Of a stretch of DNA of 11,457 nt, positions 1 through 6,874 are shown piece after piece. Under the pieces are notes generated by a model. That model had not been told where the DNA came from. It saw only the letters and a list, made by a program, of their open reading frames with translations, and made no database searches. The DNA is from DASUAO01 sp046484625 (GTDB lineage: Bacteria; Actinomycetota; Acidimicrobiia; IMCC26256; PALSA-555), in the NCBI GenBank assembly GCA_046484625.1, contig JAWOIO010000056.1, positions 1 to 11,457 of the forward strand. Direction: 5' to 3'. The position numbers and the translations under genes are program-made. Every line of letters starts with the position of its first letter. Within the stretch, counting starts at the first letter, position 1.

Positions 1-245
1 TGCGCACGCCTCGTACTGCTTCCTGCTCGCCGATCCCACGACCCCCGAGGGAACTGCCCGCCTGGAGGCGATGCGCGACAGCACCGACGGGTTCGAGCTC
101 GCCGAGCGCGACCTCGAGATCCGGGGCGCCGGCGAGGTGTTCGGCGAGCTCGAACCCATCGGTGCTGTCGCGCATCGCCTCCAGGCGGGCAGTTCCCTCG
201 GGGGTCGTGGGATCGGCGAGCAGGAAGCAGTACGACGCGTCCGCA
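1..245. repeat. Terminal inverted repeat (fold-back of recG)
   Basis: Bases 1-105 are the reverse complement of bases 141-245 with three mismatches (5/241, 10/236 and 88/158), separated by a 35-base spacer. Both arms encode the same RecG segment, around residues 615-649, in opposite orientations. The left arm continues into genuine RecG sequence up to about position 145 and the right arm continues into genuine RecG sequence rightwards, so the strand switch lies near 140-146, where both templates share a short TCGGC. This is what a chimeric fold-back read or contig end looks like. A real genomic inversion-duplication is possible but less likely, because it would interrupt a core repair gene. 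Confidence 0.93.
2..145 (+). pseudogene. recG: RecG C-terminal fragment in reversed orientation (fold-back copy)
   Basis: Frame 2 encodes a piece of the RecG C-terminal region: ASYCFLLADP, then RLEAMRDSTDGFELAERDLE, then IRGAGEVFG. It duplicates the end of the minus-strand recG and extends it by about 13 residues (RDLE...GEVFG) that the minus-strand copy lacks. That extension matches the usual family motif in which DGFELAE is followed by DLE-R-GPGE-FG, so it is authentic sequence rather than noise. After position 145 the frame enters the opposite arm and is meaningless. Residues at positions 5-10 read H-A where the other arm gives D-A, because of two G-to-C differences. It is not an independent gene. 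Confidence 0.85.
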
Positions 246-2086
246 CCGCGGCCGATCCGACCCCGCAGCTGATGGAGCTGGAGCAACCCGAAGCGATCGG
301 CGTCCTCCACGACCATCACGGTCGCGTTCGGCACGTCGATCCCGACCTCGATCACCGTCGTCGCGACCAGCACGTCAACCGTGCCGGCGCGGAACTCGCG
401 CATCACGGCCTCCTTGTCGGCCGACGGCATCTGGCCGTGGAGCAAGCCGAGCCGCAGACCCGCGAGCTCCTCCTTCCCGAGCCGCTCGAACTCCTCGGTC
501 GCCGCCTTCGCCTCGAGCTTCGACGACCCCTCGACGAGCGGGCACACCACGAACGCCTGCCGGCCCGCCGTCACCTCCGCCCGCACGCGGTCGTACACCG
601 GCACCCGCTCGAGGTGGCTGGCACCCGCGAGCTCGGTGGTGATCGGCGCGCGCCCCGCGGGCAGCGTTCGCAGCTCGGAGCGGTCGAGGTCGCCGTAGAT
701 GAGCATCGCCGCGGTGCGCGGGATCGGCGTCGCGGTCATCACCAGCACGTCCGGCTCGTCACCCTTGCCCCGCAGGAGGTCGCGCTGCTCGACGCCGAAC
801 CGGTGCTGCTCGTCGATGACGACCAGCCCGAGCCGCGCGAACTGCACGCCCTCGTAGATGAGCGCGTGCGTCCCGACGACGAGGTCGATCTGGCCGGCGA
901 GCAGCCCTTCCGAGATCCGACGCCGCTCCGCCGCGCTCGTCCGGTTGGTGAGCAGGGCGGCCCCGAGCGGGCGCTCGCCGAGCAGCGACCCCTCCTCGGG
1001 GACCGTCAGGCCTTCGAGGAGCTGTCGCATCGTGAGCTCGTGCTGCTCGGCGAGCACCTCGGTCGGCGCCATGAACGCGCCCTGATAGCCCCCCTGCACC
1101 GCGACCAGCAGCGCGGTGAGCGCGACAACGGTCTTCCCCGAGCCCACCTCGCCCTGCAGCAGGCGGTGCATCGGCGCGGGTGCCACGAGGTCCTGCATGA
1201 TCCGGTCGATGACCGACTGCTGGTCGGGCGTCAACGCGAACGGGAGCGAGGCGTGGAACGCCGCCACGAGCGGGCCGTCGACCCGGTGCTCGATCCCCGA
1301 GCGTTCGGCCTCGATCGCCCGCTTCCGCGCGACGAGCCCCACCTGCATCCGGAGGAACTCGTCGAAGGTCAGCCGGGCACGGGCGGTCAACGCCTCGTCC
1401 ATCGAGGCGGGACGGTGGATCCCGTTGTACGCGGTCGTGCGGTCGACGAGCCCGAGGGGCGCGAGCTCGGCGTCGAGCAGCGGGTCGGCGAAGCCTCGTG
1501 GCGCCGACCGCTTCAGCAGCTCGGCGACGACCTTGCGGATCTCCCAGCTGTTGATTCCCGCCTTCCCCGACTGCGGGTACACCGGCAGGAGCACTCCCGT
1601 GGTGGCACGATCCTCGGCGTCGGCGTCGGCGGCAGCGCGGTCGTCGAGCACGTCGATGGCGGGGTTCACCATCTGGCGACGGCCGCGGTACAGATCCACC
1701 TTCCCGAACACCGAGACCTCGGTGTCCTCGGCGATCTTCGCCCGGTACTCCTGGTTGAAGAAGGTCAGCTTCAGGTACGAGGTCCCGTCGAACAGCTCCA
1801 TCTCGACGATCGGCCGGCCCCGGCGGGGGCGACGCACCGACACCTTCTTCACCGCGCCGCTCACCGTCGCCTGCTCCCCGACCGCGAGCGACGCGATGTC
1901 CTGGGTGTTCGTCCGGTCGTGGTAGCGCCGCGGGTAGTGCTCGAGGAGGTCGAGGACGGTCTCCAGGCCCATCTCGCCGAGCCGTCGCCCGAGACTCTCG
2001 CCGACGGAACGGAGGTCAGAGAGCGGCCGCTCGCGTAGCTCCCGCAACGTGAGGCCGGTCGACCCGCGGTCGGGTCGTTCCGCCAC
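141..2086 (-). CDS. recG: ATP-dependent DNA helicase RecG (3' end missing)
   Basis: RecG is a monomeric superfamily 2 helicase that remodels stalled replication forks and Holliday junctions. The frame is open from a GTG at 2086 to the fold-back near 141, about 649 residues, against roughly 700-740 in actinobacterial homologues, so the last 50-90 residues are lost. Visible parts are an N-terminal wedge/OB region with HYPRRYHDR near residue 55, Walker A GEVGSGKT (312-319, Lys318), the DExH box DEQH (425-428) followed by RFGVEQR, the MTATPIPRT motif III, and motif VI QLRGRIGRG ending near 614. The GTG start is preceded by GGAG (2101-2098) at 11 bases; no nearer start fits. It begins 26 bases after the DAK2-gene stop on the same strand and is probably co-transcribed with it. 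The gene is recognised with high confidence; its real 3' end is not in the window. Confidence 0.95.
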
Positions 2087-2093
2087 CCCGCCC

Positions 2094-2129
2094 GCTACTC
2101 CACGCCGACGAGCTACTCCACGCCGACGA
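2094..2129. repeat. Tandem 18-bp direct repeat spanning a stop codon
   Basis: The 18 bases at 2094-2111 are repeated exactly at 2112-2129. On the minus strand each copy contains the end of the DAK2-family protein, reading VGVE followed by TAG. The distal copy is therefore an untranslated duplicate of the C-terminal codons and stop. It also supplies the GGAG that lies 11 bases upstream of the recG GTG start. Slippage duplication is the simplest origin. Confidence 0.9.
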
Positions 2130-3747
2130 GGTAGGGGTAGAGGGGCTGATCGCCCTCGTGGACCTCCACCTCGACGTGGGGATGCTCGAGCCCGATGTGC
2201 TCACGGATCCGCGCCGTCCCTCCCGACGGCGCATCCGCGCCGACGAGGATCGTGACGAGCTCGGAGTCGTCGTCGACAAGATGGTCGACGAGGGCCAGCG
2301 CGGCCTCGACCGCGGACGTCGTCGCGGCACAGATCCCGTCGCGGGTGATGGCGATCCATTCGCCCTTCGAGATCTGCCCGCACTCGGCCACGCTGTCGCG
2401 CACAGCCTGGGTCACCTCACCCGAGCGCACCCGGTTCGACGCTTCGACCATCGCGGCGAGGTTCACGTCGATCGCGGCATCGGGGTCGTACGACACCAGC
2501 GCGGCGAGTGCCTCCACGACCGCCTCGGTGGGCACCACGCCCACCGACCGGCCGGTGAGCTCGTCCACCTGCTTGGCGACGGCCACGATGTTCTTGTTGT
2601 TGGGCAGCACGATGACCGACTCCGACGGTGCGCGCTCCACGGCCTCGAGGATCTGCGCGGTCGACGGGTTCATCGACTGCCCGCCGGCGACGACCTCGTG
2701 CACGCCGACAGCGTGCAGCAGGCGCTCGAGCCCGCGACCGACCGCAACCCCGACCACGGCGGTCTCGACCGGTACGACCTCGGCCGCCTCGTCGCCGGGG
2801 CCGTCGGACGCCGACCGCACCCACTGCTCCTCCTCGACCTGCTCGATCAGGTCCGTCACCCGGATCTCGCGCGGTCGACCGGCCTGGATCCCCGCCTCGA
2901 TCGCGCCGCCGATGTCGTTCGTGTGCACGTGGCAGTTCCAGAGACCGTCGCCGCCGACGACGACGATCGAGTCGCCGAGCGCGCCCCACGTCTCCTTGAA
3001 CGACGGGATCGTGGCGGTCTCGGCCTCGAGCAGGTACATGACCTCGTAGCGCAGCGACGCCATGCCGCTGCCTTCCTGGTGCGCCGAGACAATCGCGGGC
3101 GTCTCGACCACCTCGGGCTCCGGGACGGGACGGCCGTCGACGACGTGGAGGAACGCATCGAGCAGGAGCGTGAACCCGAGTCCGCCGGCGTCGACGACCC
3201 CGGCGTCCTTCAGGACGGGGAGCAGCTCCGGTGTGTTCGCCACCGCCACGTGCGCGGCCTCGACCGCCTGCTCCAGGACCCCTTCGAGGGACCGAGCGCC
3301 GTTGCTGCTCGCGGCCTCCGCGGCCTCCGCGGCCTCCCGGATGACGGTGAGGATGGTGCCCTCGACCGGACGCATGACGGCCTGGTACGCGGCGTCCGAC
3401 GCCTGGCGGAGCGCCGCGGTGAGGTGCCCGGCCTCGATCGCCTCCAGCTCGCCGAACGTGTCGGCGAGGCCCCGCAGGATCTGCGACAGGATCACGCCGG
3501 AGTTCCCGCGTGCGCCCATGAGGGAGCCGTGGGCGAGCGCCTGGCAGACGTCGCCCATGCGGGTGGCGGTCCCCACCTCCTTGCACACCGACTCGAGCGT
3601 CAGCGCCATGTTCGTGCCGGTGTCGCCGTCGGGGACGGGATAGACGTTGAGCCGGTTGAGCTCGTCCTGATGGGCGCGCAGGGCGTCGCGGTAGGTGGTG
3701 ACCACCCGGGCCAGGTGCTCGCCGTCGAGCGCGGTCAACGTTGCCAT
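2113..3747 (-). CDS. DAK2-domain fatty acid kinase-like protein (FakA/YloV family)
   Basis: The 544-residue product matches the full length of the DAK2-domain FakA/YloV family, the ATP-binding subunit of fatty acid kinase, which phosphorylates fatty acids presented by a FakB/DegV carrier protein. The N-terminal DhaL-type domain carries NVYPVPDGDTGTNM (residues 34-47; Asp40 and Asp42 are the expected Mg-ATP ligands) and GARGNSGVILSQILRG (78-93), followed by KDAGVVDAGGLGF. The middle domain has GDSIVVVGGDGLWNCHVHTND, containing the family HVHT motif. The C-terminal domain has NPSTAQILEAV and VLPNNKNI. No FakB partner is in the window, so the substrate is inferred from family. It starts at an ATG with no clear Shine-Dalgarno, is divergent from rpmB, and is followed by recG, an order familiar in actinobacteria. 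Confidence 0.92.
   Translation of the reverse strand: MATLTALDGEHLARVVTTYRDALRAHQDELNRLNVYPVPDGDTGTNMALTLESVCKEVGTATRMGDVCQALAHGSLMGARGNSGVILSQILRGLADTFGELEAIEAGHLTAALRQASDAAYQAVMRPVEGTILTVIREAAEAAEAASSNGARSLEGVLEQAVEAAHVAVANTPELLPVLKDAGVVDAGGLGFTLLLDAFLHVVDGRPVPEPEVVETPAIVSAHQEGSGMASLRYEVMYLLEAETATIPSFKETWGALGDSIVVVGGDGLWNCHVHTNDIGGAIEAGIQAGRPREIRVTDLIEQVEEEQWVRSASDGPGDEAAEVVPVETAVVGVAVGRGLERLLHAVGVHEVVAGGQSMNPSTAQILEAVERAPSESVIVLPNNKNIVAVAKQVDELTGRSVGVVPTEAVVEALAALVSYDPDAAIDVNLAAMVEASNRVRSGEVTQAVRDSVAECGQISKGEWIAITRDGICAATTSAVEAALALVDHLVDDDSELVTILVGADAPSGGTARIREHIGLEHPHVEVEVHEGDQPLYPYLVGVE
3311..3337. repeat. Three tandem copies of a 9-bp unit inside the DAK2 gene
   Basis: GCGGCCTCC occurs three times in a row. 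On the coding (minus) strand it gives an in-frame Glu-Ala-Ala triplicate (EAAEAAEAASS) in what is probably a helix end or linker of the DhaL-type domain. Copy number could vary between strains without breaking the frame. Confidence 0.8.
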
Positions 3748-3799
3748 GTGACGCCGGATCGTAGTGGCGCTCGCCTTCGGAATTCACAGGGGCCACTGC

Positions 3800-3805
3800 T
3801 ACGCT
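3800..3805 (+). promoter_or_regulatory. Candidate -10 element for rpmB
   Basis: TACGCT fits the actinobacterial TAnnnT -10 pattern and lies 59 bases before the rpmB start. A weak TTCGGA (3776-3781) sits 18 bases upstream as a possible -35. The same nine bases, GCTACGCTC, recur at 6571-6579 before the Lrp-like gene, which supports a shared element. There is no direct evidence of transcription. Confidence 0.35.
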
Positions 3806-3864
3806 CGGTCGTTTCCGGCGCGAAGCCTCGTCGCCGACGTTCGAAGAACTCGTTGGAGCCCCTG

Positions 3865-4053
3865 ATGGCAGCGGTCTGTGAAGTGTGCGGCAAGAAGCCG
3901 CAGTTCGGAATGCGCCTGAGCCACTCCCATCGTCGGACGAAGCGCCGCTGGAACCCCAACGTCCAGAAGATCCGCGCGGTGGTCGACGGCACCCCGAAGC
4001 GGGTCCGCGTCTGCACCTCGTGCATCAAGGCCGGCAAGGTCCAGAAGCCGTAG
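3865..4053 (+). CDS. rpmB: 50S ribosomal protein L28, zinc-ribbon form
   Basis: This 62-residue basic protein is L28 of the large ribosomal subunit. It begins MAAVCEVCGKKPQFG, has the characteristic SHSHRRTKRRWNPN block (residues 19-32), and ends with RVRVCTSCIKAGKV. Cys5, Cys8, Cys50 and Cys53 form two CxxC pairs, the zinc-binding C+ version, as opposed to the cysteine-free paralogue that many actinobacteria express under zinc starvation. The ATG is preceded by GGAG at 3855-3858 with a six-base gap. It is divergent from the DAK2/recG operon and is followed after two bases by a small OB-fold gene, so the pair is probably co-transcribed and translationally coupled. Confidence 0.96.
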   Translation: MAAVCEVCGKKPQFGMRLSHSHRRTKRRWNPNVQKIRAVVDGTPKRVRVCTSCIKAGKVQKP

Positions 4054-4055
4054 CC

Positions 4056-4283
4056 ATGCAGGGAGTCGTGCGCACCTTCGACCCGCAGACCGGGGAGGGC
4101 GTCGTGATCAGCGACGCCGACCGGACCGAGTACGTGCTGGCCGGCACCGCCCTCGAGGGCTCGCTGTTCCGCATGCTGCGCCAGGGCCAGCGGATCAACT
4201 TCGAGCTCGACGCCGACGGCCGCGCCACCACGGTGCGGATCGGCTCCGAGCCCGACATGGGGCTCCCCACCGCGCAAGTCTGA
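4056..4283 (+). CDS. Small cold-shock-domain-like OB-fold protein
   Basis: A 75-residue protein starts two bases after the rpmB stop (TAGCCATG), which suggests coupled translation. Its layout resembles a cold-shock domain: GVVRTFD as strand 1, a turn and GEGVVISD as strand 2, EYVLAGTALEG as strand 3, then LRQGQRINFELDADGRATTV covering strands 4-5. In CspA the corresponding strands carry the aromatic RNA-binding motifs RNP1 (KGFGFI) and RNP2 (VFVH). Here they read TGEGVVI and EYVLAG, so the key Phe and His residues are missing. The fold assignment is inference from pattern; nucleic-acid binding cannot be assumed. An S1-like or other small OB protein tied to ribosome function is an alternative. 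Confidence 0.75.
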   Translation: MQGVVRTFDPQTGEGVVISDADRTEYVLAGTALEGSLFRMLRQGQRINFELDADGRATTVRIGSEPDMGLPTAQV

Positions 4284-4313
4284 ACCCCGGCCAGTTCTGA
4301 GGCCCCGCCCCGG

Positions 4314-4568
4314 CTACTGATCGCGACGCGCGACCACGCCCCAGGCGAGCAGCAGGATCGTCGCCCCCACGAAGGCGACCAGCACCGACCGCAGGCTGAA
4401 CTCGTTGATGCCCTCGTCGCCGGCCGCCTTGAACAGCGCGCCGCCGAGGATCCCGCCGAGGATCCCCACGAAGATCGTCCCGAGGCACCCGGGGCGGTGC
4501 TGACCGGTCACCATCTTCGCGAACGCGCCGGCGAGGAACCCGACGACGATCCACGACAGCCAGCTCAT
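4314..4568 (-). CDS. GlsB/YeaQ/YmgE family small membrane protein
   Basis: The 84-residue product is very hydrophobic and has the family layout: MSWLSWIVVGFLAGAFAKMV as the first membrane helix, a short loop with GQHRPGCLGTI, a glycine-rich second helix (VGILGGILGGALF), and a third helix near the C-terminus (LVAFVGATILLLAWGVVA). Members are inner-membrane stress-induced proteins, often annotated as transglycosylase-associated; no biochemical activity is established. I chose the ATG at 4568 because it places MSW at the usual N-terminus; a GTG two codons upstream (4574) is possible. The gene converges on the OB-fold gene with 30 bases between their ends and is divergent from pckG. Confidence 0.85.
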   Translation of the reverse strand: MSWLSWIVVGFLAGAFAKMVTGQHRPGCLGTIFVGILGGILGGALFKAAGDEGINEFSLRSVLVAFVGATILLLAWGVVARRDQ

Positions 4569-4659
4569 GGCCACGCACGGTATCGCCCCCGGGCGCCCGG
4601 CTCCCAGGCCGACCGGCGCGGCTCTCGCCCCGCTTTCGGTCCCGACGGTGGGCCGTCAG

Positions 4660-4665
4660 TACACT
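4660..4665 (+). promoter_or_regulatory. Candidate -10 element for pckG
   Basis: TACACT, followed by a short T run, lies 35 bases before the pckG start in the 126-base gap between divergent genes. It differs by one base from the TACGCT elements proposed for rpmB and the Lrp-like gene. I see no convincing -35 hexamer at standard spacing. Confidence 0.3.
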
Positions 4666-4700
4666 TTTTCGCACCTCGCTCCCACTTCCTGGAGGACCCC

Positions 4701-6512
4701 GTGTCGCTCGCGACCGACGCCCCCACCACCCATCCCGGCTTGCTCGCGTGGGTGGACGCGATGGTCGAGCTGTGCGAGCCCGAGGCCGTCCACTGGATCG
4801 ACGGCTCCGACGGGGAGTACGAGCTGCTGTGCAAGCAGCTCGTCGACGCGGGGACCTTCTCCGAGCTGGACCCGGCCCGGCGGCCGGGCTCCTACTGGGC
4901 CACGACCGACCCGAGCGACGTCGCCCGGGTGGAGGATCGCACGTTCATCTGCTCCGAGCGCGAGGCCGACGCCGGCCCCACCAACAACTGGATGGACCCG
5001 GGCGAGATGCGCACCAAGCTCGACGGGCTGTTCCGCGGGTCGATGCGCGGTCGCACGATGTACGTGATCCCGTACTCGATGGGGCCGCTCGGCTCCCCGC
5101 TGTCGTACATCGGCGTCGAGCTGACCGACTCCCCGTACGTCGCCGTGAGCATGCGGGTGATGACGCGCGCCGGCCAGGGTGCGCTCGACGTGCTCGGCAC
5201 CGACGGCGAGTTCGTGCCGTGCGTCCACTCCATCGGCGCGCCACTCGAGCCGGGTGAGGCCGACTCGGTATGGCCGTGCAACCCCGACGACAAGTGGATC
5301 GTCCACTTCCCCGAGAGCCGCGAGATCTGGTCGTACGGATCGGGCTACGGCGGCAACGCCCTGCTCGGCAAGAAGTGCTTCGCACTCCGGATCGCCTCGG
5401 TGATCGCCCGCGACGAGGGCTGGCTCGCCGAGCACATGCTCATCCTCAAGCTCACGAGCCCGAAGGGCAACGTGCACTACGTCGCCGCCGCGTTCCCCTC
5501 CGCCTGCGGCAAGACCAACCTGGCGATGCTCATCCCCACCATCCCGGGATGGAAGGCCGAGTGCGTCGGCGACGACATCGCCTGGATGAAGATCGGCGCC
5601 GACGGCCGCCTCTACGCCGTCAACCCCGAGAACGGCTTCTTCGGCGTCGCTCCGGGCACCAACCTCGAGACCAACCCCAACGCGATGCACACCGTCGACT
5701 CGAACACGGTGTTCACCAACACCGCGCTCACCGACGACGGCGACATCTGGTGGGAGGGGATCGACGGCGACCCGCCGGCGCACCTCACCGACTGGAAGCG
5801 CCAGGACTGGACGCCCGACTCCGACGACCCGGCCGCGCACCCGAACGCCCGGTTCTGCGTGCCGCTCACCCAGTGCCCGATCCTCGCGGACGAGTACGAC
5901 GACACCGGTGGCGTCCCGATCTCCGCGTTCCTCTTCGGCGGCCGCCGCGCGACCACGGTCCCGCTGGTGTACGAGTCGCGCGACTGGGAGCACGGGGTGT
6001 TCGTCGCCGCGACGATGGGCTCGGAGAAGACGGCCGCCGCGTTCGGGGGCATCGGCGACCTCCGCCGCGACCCCTTCGCGATGCTCCCCTTCTGCGGCTA
6101 CCACATGGCCGACTACTTCGCCCACTGGCTCTCGATGCCGGGGCGTACCGACGCGTCGAAGCTGCCGCGGATCTACGGGGTCAACTGGTTCCGCAAGGAC
6201 GCCGACGGGAAGTTCCTGTGGCCGGGGTACGGCGAGAACTCGCGGGTCCTCGACTGGATCTGTCGCCGGCTGGAGGACGACGCCGACGGCGTCGACACCC
6301 CGATCGGTGTGGTGCCCCGCCCCGAGGACCTCGTCCTCGACGGCCTCTCCGACGACGACGCGGCCCGCACGGCGGCCGCGCTCGCCGTGGACCCCGACGA
6401 GTGGAAGCAGGAGCTCGCGTTGACCCACGAGCACTTCGCCTCCTTCGGCGATGCGCTCCCCGACGCGCTGCGGACCCAGCTCGCCGCCGTGGAGTCCCGC
6501 TTCCAGTCCTGA
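4701..6512 (+). CDS. pckG: Phosphoenolpyruvate carboxykinase (GTP)
   Basis: This enzyme converts oxaloacetate and GTP to phosphoenolpyruvate, CO2 and GDP, the entry step of gluconeogenesis in the cytosol. At 603 residues it has normal family length. Seen in the sequence are SMRGRTMYVIPYSMGP, GYGGNALLGKKCF with Lys225, His245 in EHML, the P-loop FPSACGKTN (265-273, with the hyperreactive Cys269), GDDIAW (290-295, Asp292), NPENGFFGVAPGTN, and NWFRKD with FLWPGYGENSRVL in the nucleotide-binding part. Lys225, His245 and Asp292 correspond to the Mn ligands of the animal enzymes. The GTG start is supported by GGAGG at 4691-4695 with five bases between. It stands as a single gene with its own upstream region. 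The ATP-dependent enzyme family is ruled out by these motifs. Confidence 0.98.
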   Translation: MSLATDAPTTHPGLLAWVDAMVELCEPEAVHWIDGSDGEYELLCKQLVDAGTFSELDPARRPGSYWATTDPSDVARVEDRTFICSEREADAGPTNNWMDPGEMRTKLDGLFRGSMRGRTMYVIPYSMGPLGSPLSYIGVELTDSPYVAVSMRVMTRAGQGALDVLGTDGEFVPCVHSIGAPLEPGEADSVWPCNPDDKWIVHFPESREIWSYGSGYGGNALLGKKCFALRIASVIARDEGWLAEHMLILKLTSPKGNVHYVAAAFPSACGKTNLAMLIPTIPGWKAECVGDDIAWMKIGADGRLYAVNPENGFFGVAPGTNLETNPNAMHTVDSNTVFTNTALTDDGDIWWEGIDGDPPAHLTDWKRQDWTPDSDDPAAHPNARFCVPLTQCPILADEYDDTGGVPISAFLFGGRRATTVPLVYESRDWEHGVFVAATMGSEKTAAAFGGIGDLRRDPFAMLPFCGYHMADYFAHWLSMPGRTDASKLPRIYGVNWFRKDADGKFLWPGYGENSRVLDWICRRLEDDADGVDTPIGVVPRPEDLVLDGLSDDDAARTAAALAVDPDEWKQELALTHEHFASFGDALPDALRTQLAAVESRFQS

Positions 6513-6514
6513 CC

Positions 6515-6562
6515 CTGCCTCCTCGCGATGCGGTCCGAGCGATCGCCCGAAGCGGGAGGCAG
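6515..6562 (+). terminator. Possible stem-loop after pckG
   Basis: CTGCCTCC (6515-6522) pairs perfectly with GGAGGCAG (6555-6562), and a one-base bulge allows three more G-C pairs inside. The 32-base loop contains the palindrome GCGATCGC. It begins three bases after the pckG stop. There is no T tract, so if it terminates transcription it would be as an actinobacterial stem without a U tail; it could also be chance in GC-rich DNA. Confidence 0.35.
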
Positions 6563-6572
6563 CAGGCGCCGC

Positions 6573-6578
6573 TACGCT
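6573..6578 (+). promoter_or_regulatory. Candidate -10 element for the Lrp/AsnC-like gene
   Basis: TACGCT lies 41 bases before the start codon, within GCTACGCTC, which is identical to the element upstream of rpmB. No clear -35 hexamer is visible. If used, the gene is transcribed independently of pckG. Confidence 0.35.
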
Positions 6579-6619
6579 CCGCGGGCGAGCGACACGATCC
6601 CGACGTGAGGAGTCCCGGT

Positions 6620-6856
6620 ATGGCCGTCACTGCCTACGTGCTCATCCAGACCGAGGTCGGCAAGGCGGCCCGGGTCGCTGAGGCGGCCCGTGGGATCCCG
6701 GGCGTCGTGGCGGCCGACGACGTCACCGGCCCCTACGACGTCATCGTGCGCACCGAGGCCCCGAGCCTCGACGACCTGGGGAAGATGGTCGTCTCGCAGA
6801 TCCAGGCGGTCGAGGGCATCACCCGGACCTTCACCTGCCCGGTCGTGAACCTGTAG
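6620..6856 (+). CDS. Stand-alone Lrp/AsnC ligand-binding-domain protein
   Basis: The 78-residue product is only the effector-binding (RAM/AsnC_trans_reg) domain of Lrp-type regulators, without the helix-turn-helix. It shows the expected beta-alpha-beta-beta-alpha-beta order: AYVLIQTEVGKAARVAEAA, then IPGVVAADDVTGPYDVIVRT, then DLGKMVVSQIQAVEGITRTF. Stand-alone domains of this size are common in actinobacteria and archaea and form dimers or higher rings that bind amino acids; any target here is unknown. The ATG is supported by GAGGAG (6607-6612) seven bases upstream. It converges on ddl, with 18 bases between the stop codons. Confidence 0.92.
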   Translation: MAVTAYVLIQTEVGKAARVAEAARGIPGVVAADDVTGPYDVIVRTEAPSLDDLGKMVVSQIQAVEGITRTFTCPVVNL

Positions 6857-6874
6857 CTCCTCGGCGTCGCGGCG

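Noticed and set aside
1..245. The terminal inverted repeat as a transposon end, hairpin telomere or origin
   Set aside because: Both arms are plain recG coding sequence with no transposase, target duplication or origin motifs; a fold-back artefact explains everything seen.
71..2038. A long plus-strand open frame (655 codons) opposite recG
   Set aside because: It is the antisense shadow of RecG in GC-rich DNA: the product is Arg/Leu/His-rich without any family motif, while the minus strand gives complete helicase motifs in order.
4284..4313. A bidirectional terminator between the OB-fold gene and the GlsB-like gene
   Set aside because: Only a 4-bp GGCC/GGCC stem is available, with a mismatch beyond it and no T tract.
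4656..6434. A 592-codon minus-strand frame opposite pckG, and similar long frames at 2158-4053 (+) and 8998-10938 (-)
   Set aside because: They lie opposite or out of phase with well-identified genes and have low-complexity Val/Arg/Gly/Glu-rich composition. Only the rpmB part of the 2158-4053 frame and the DUF664 tail of the 8998-10938 frame are real.
6539..6546. GCGATCGC palindromes in intergenic DNA (6539-6546 and 9351-9358) as a possible repeated regulatory or HIP1-like site
   Set aside because: The same octamer also occurs inside ddl near 6927, and it is expected by chance at this base composition.
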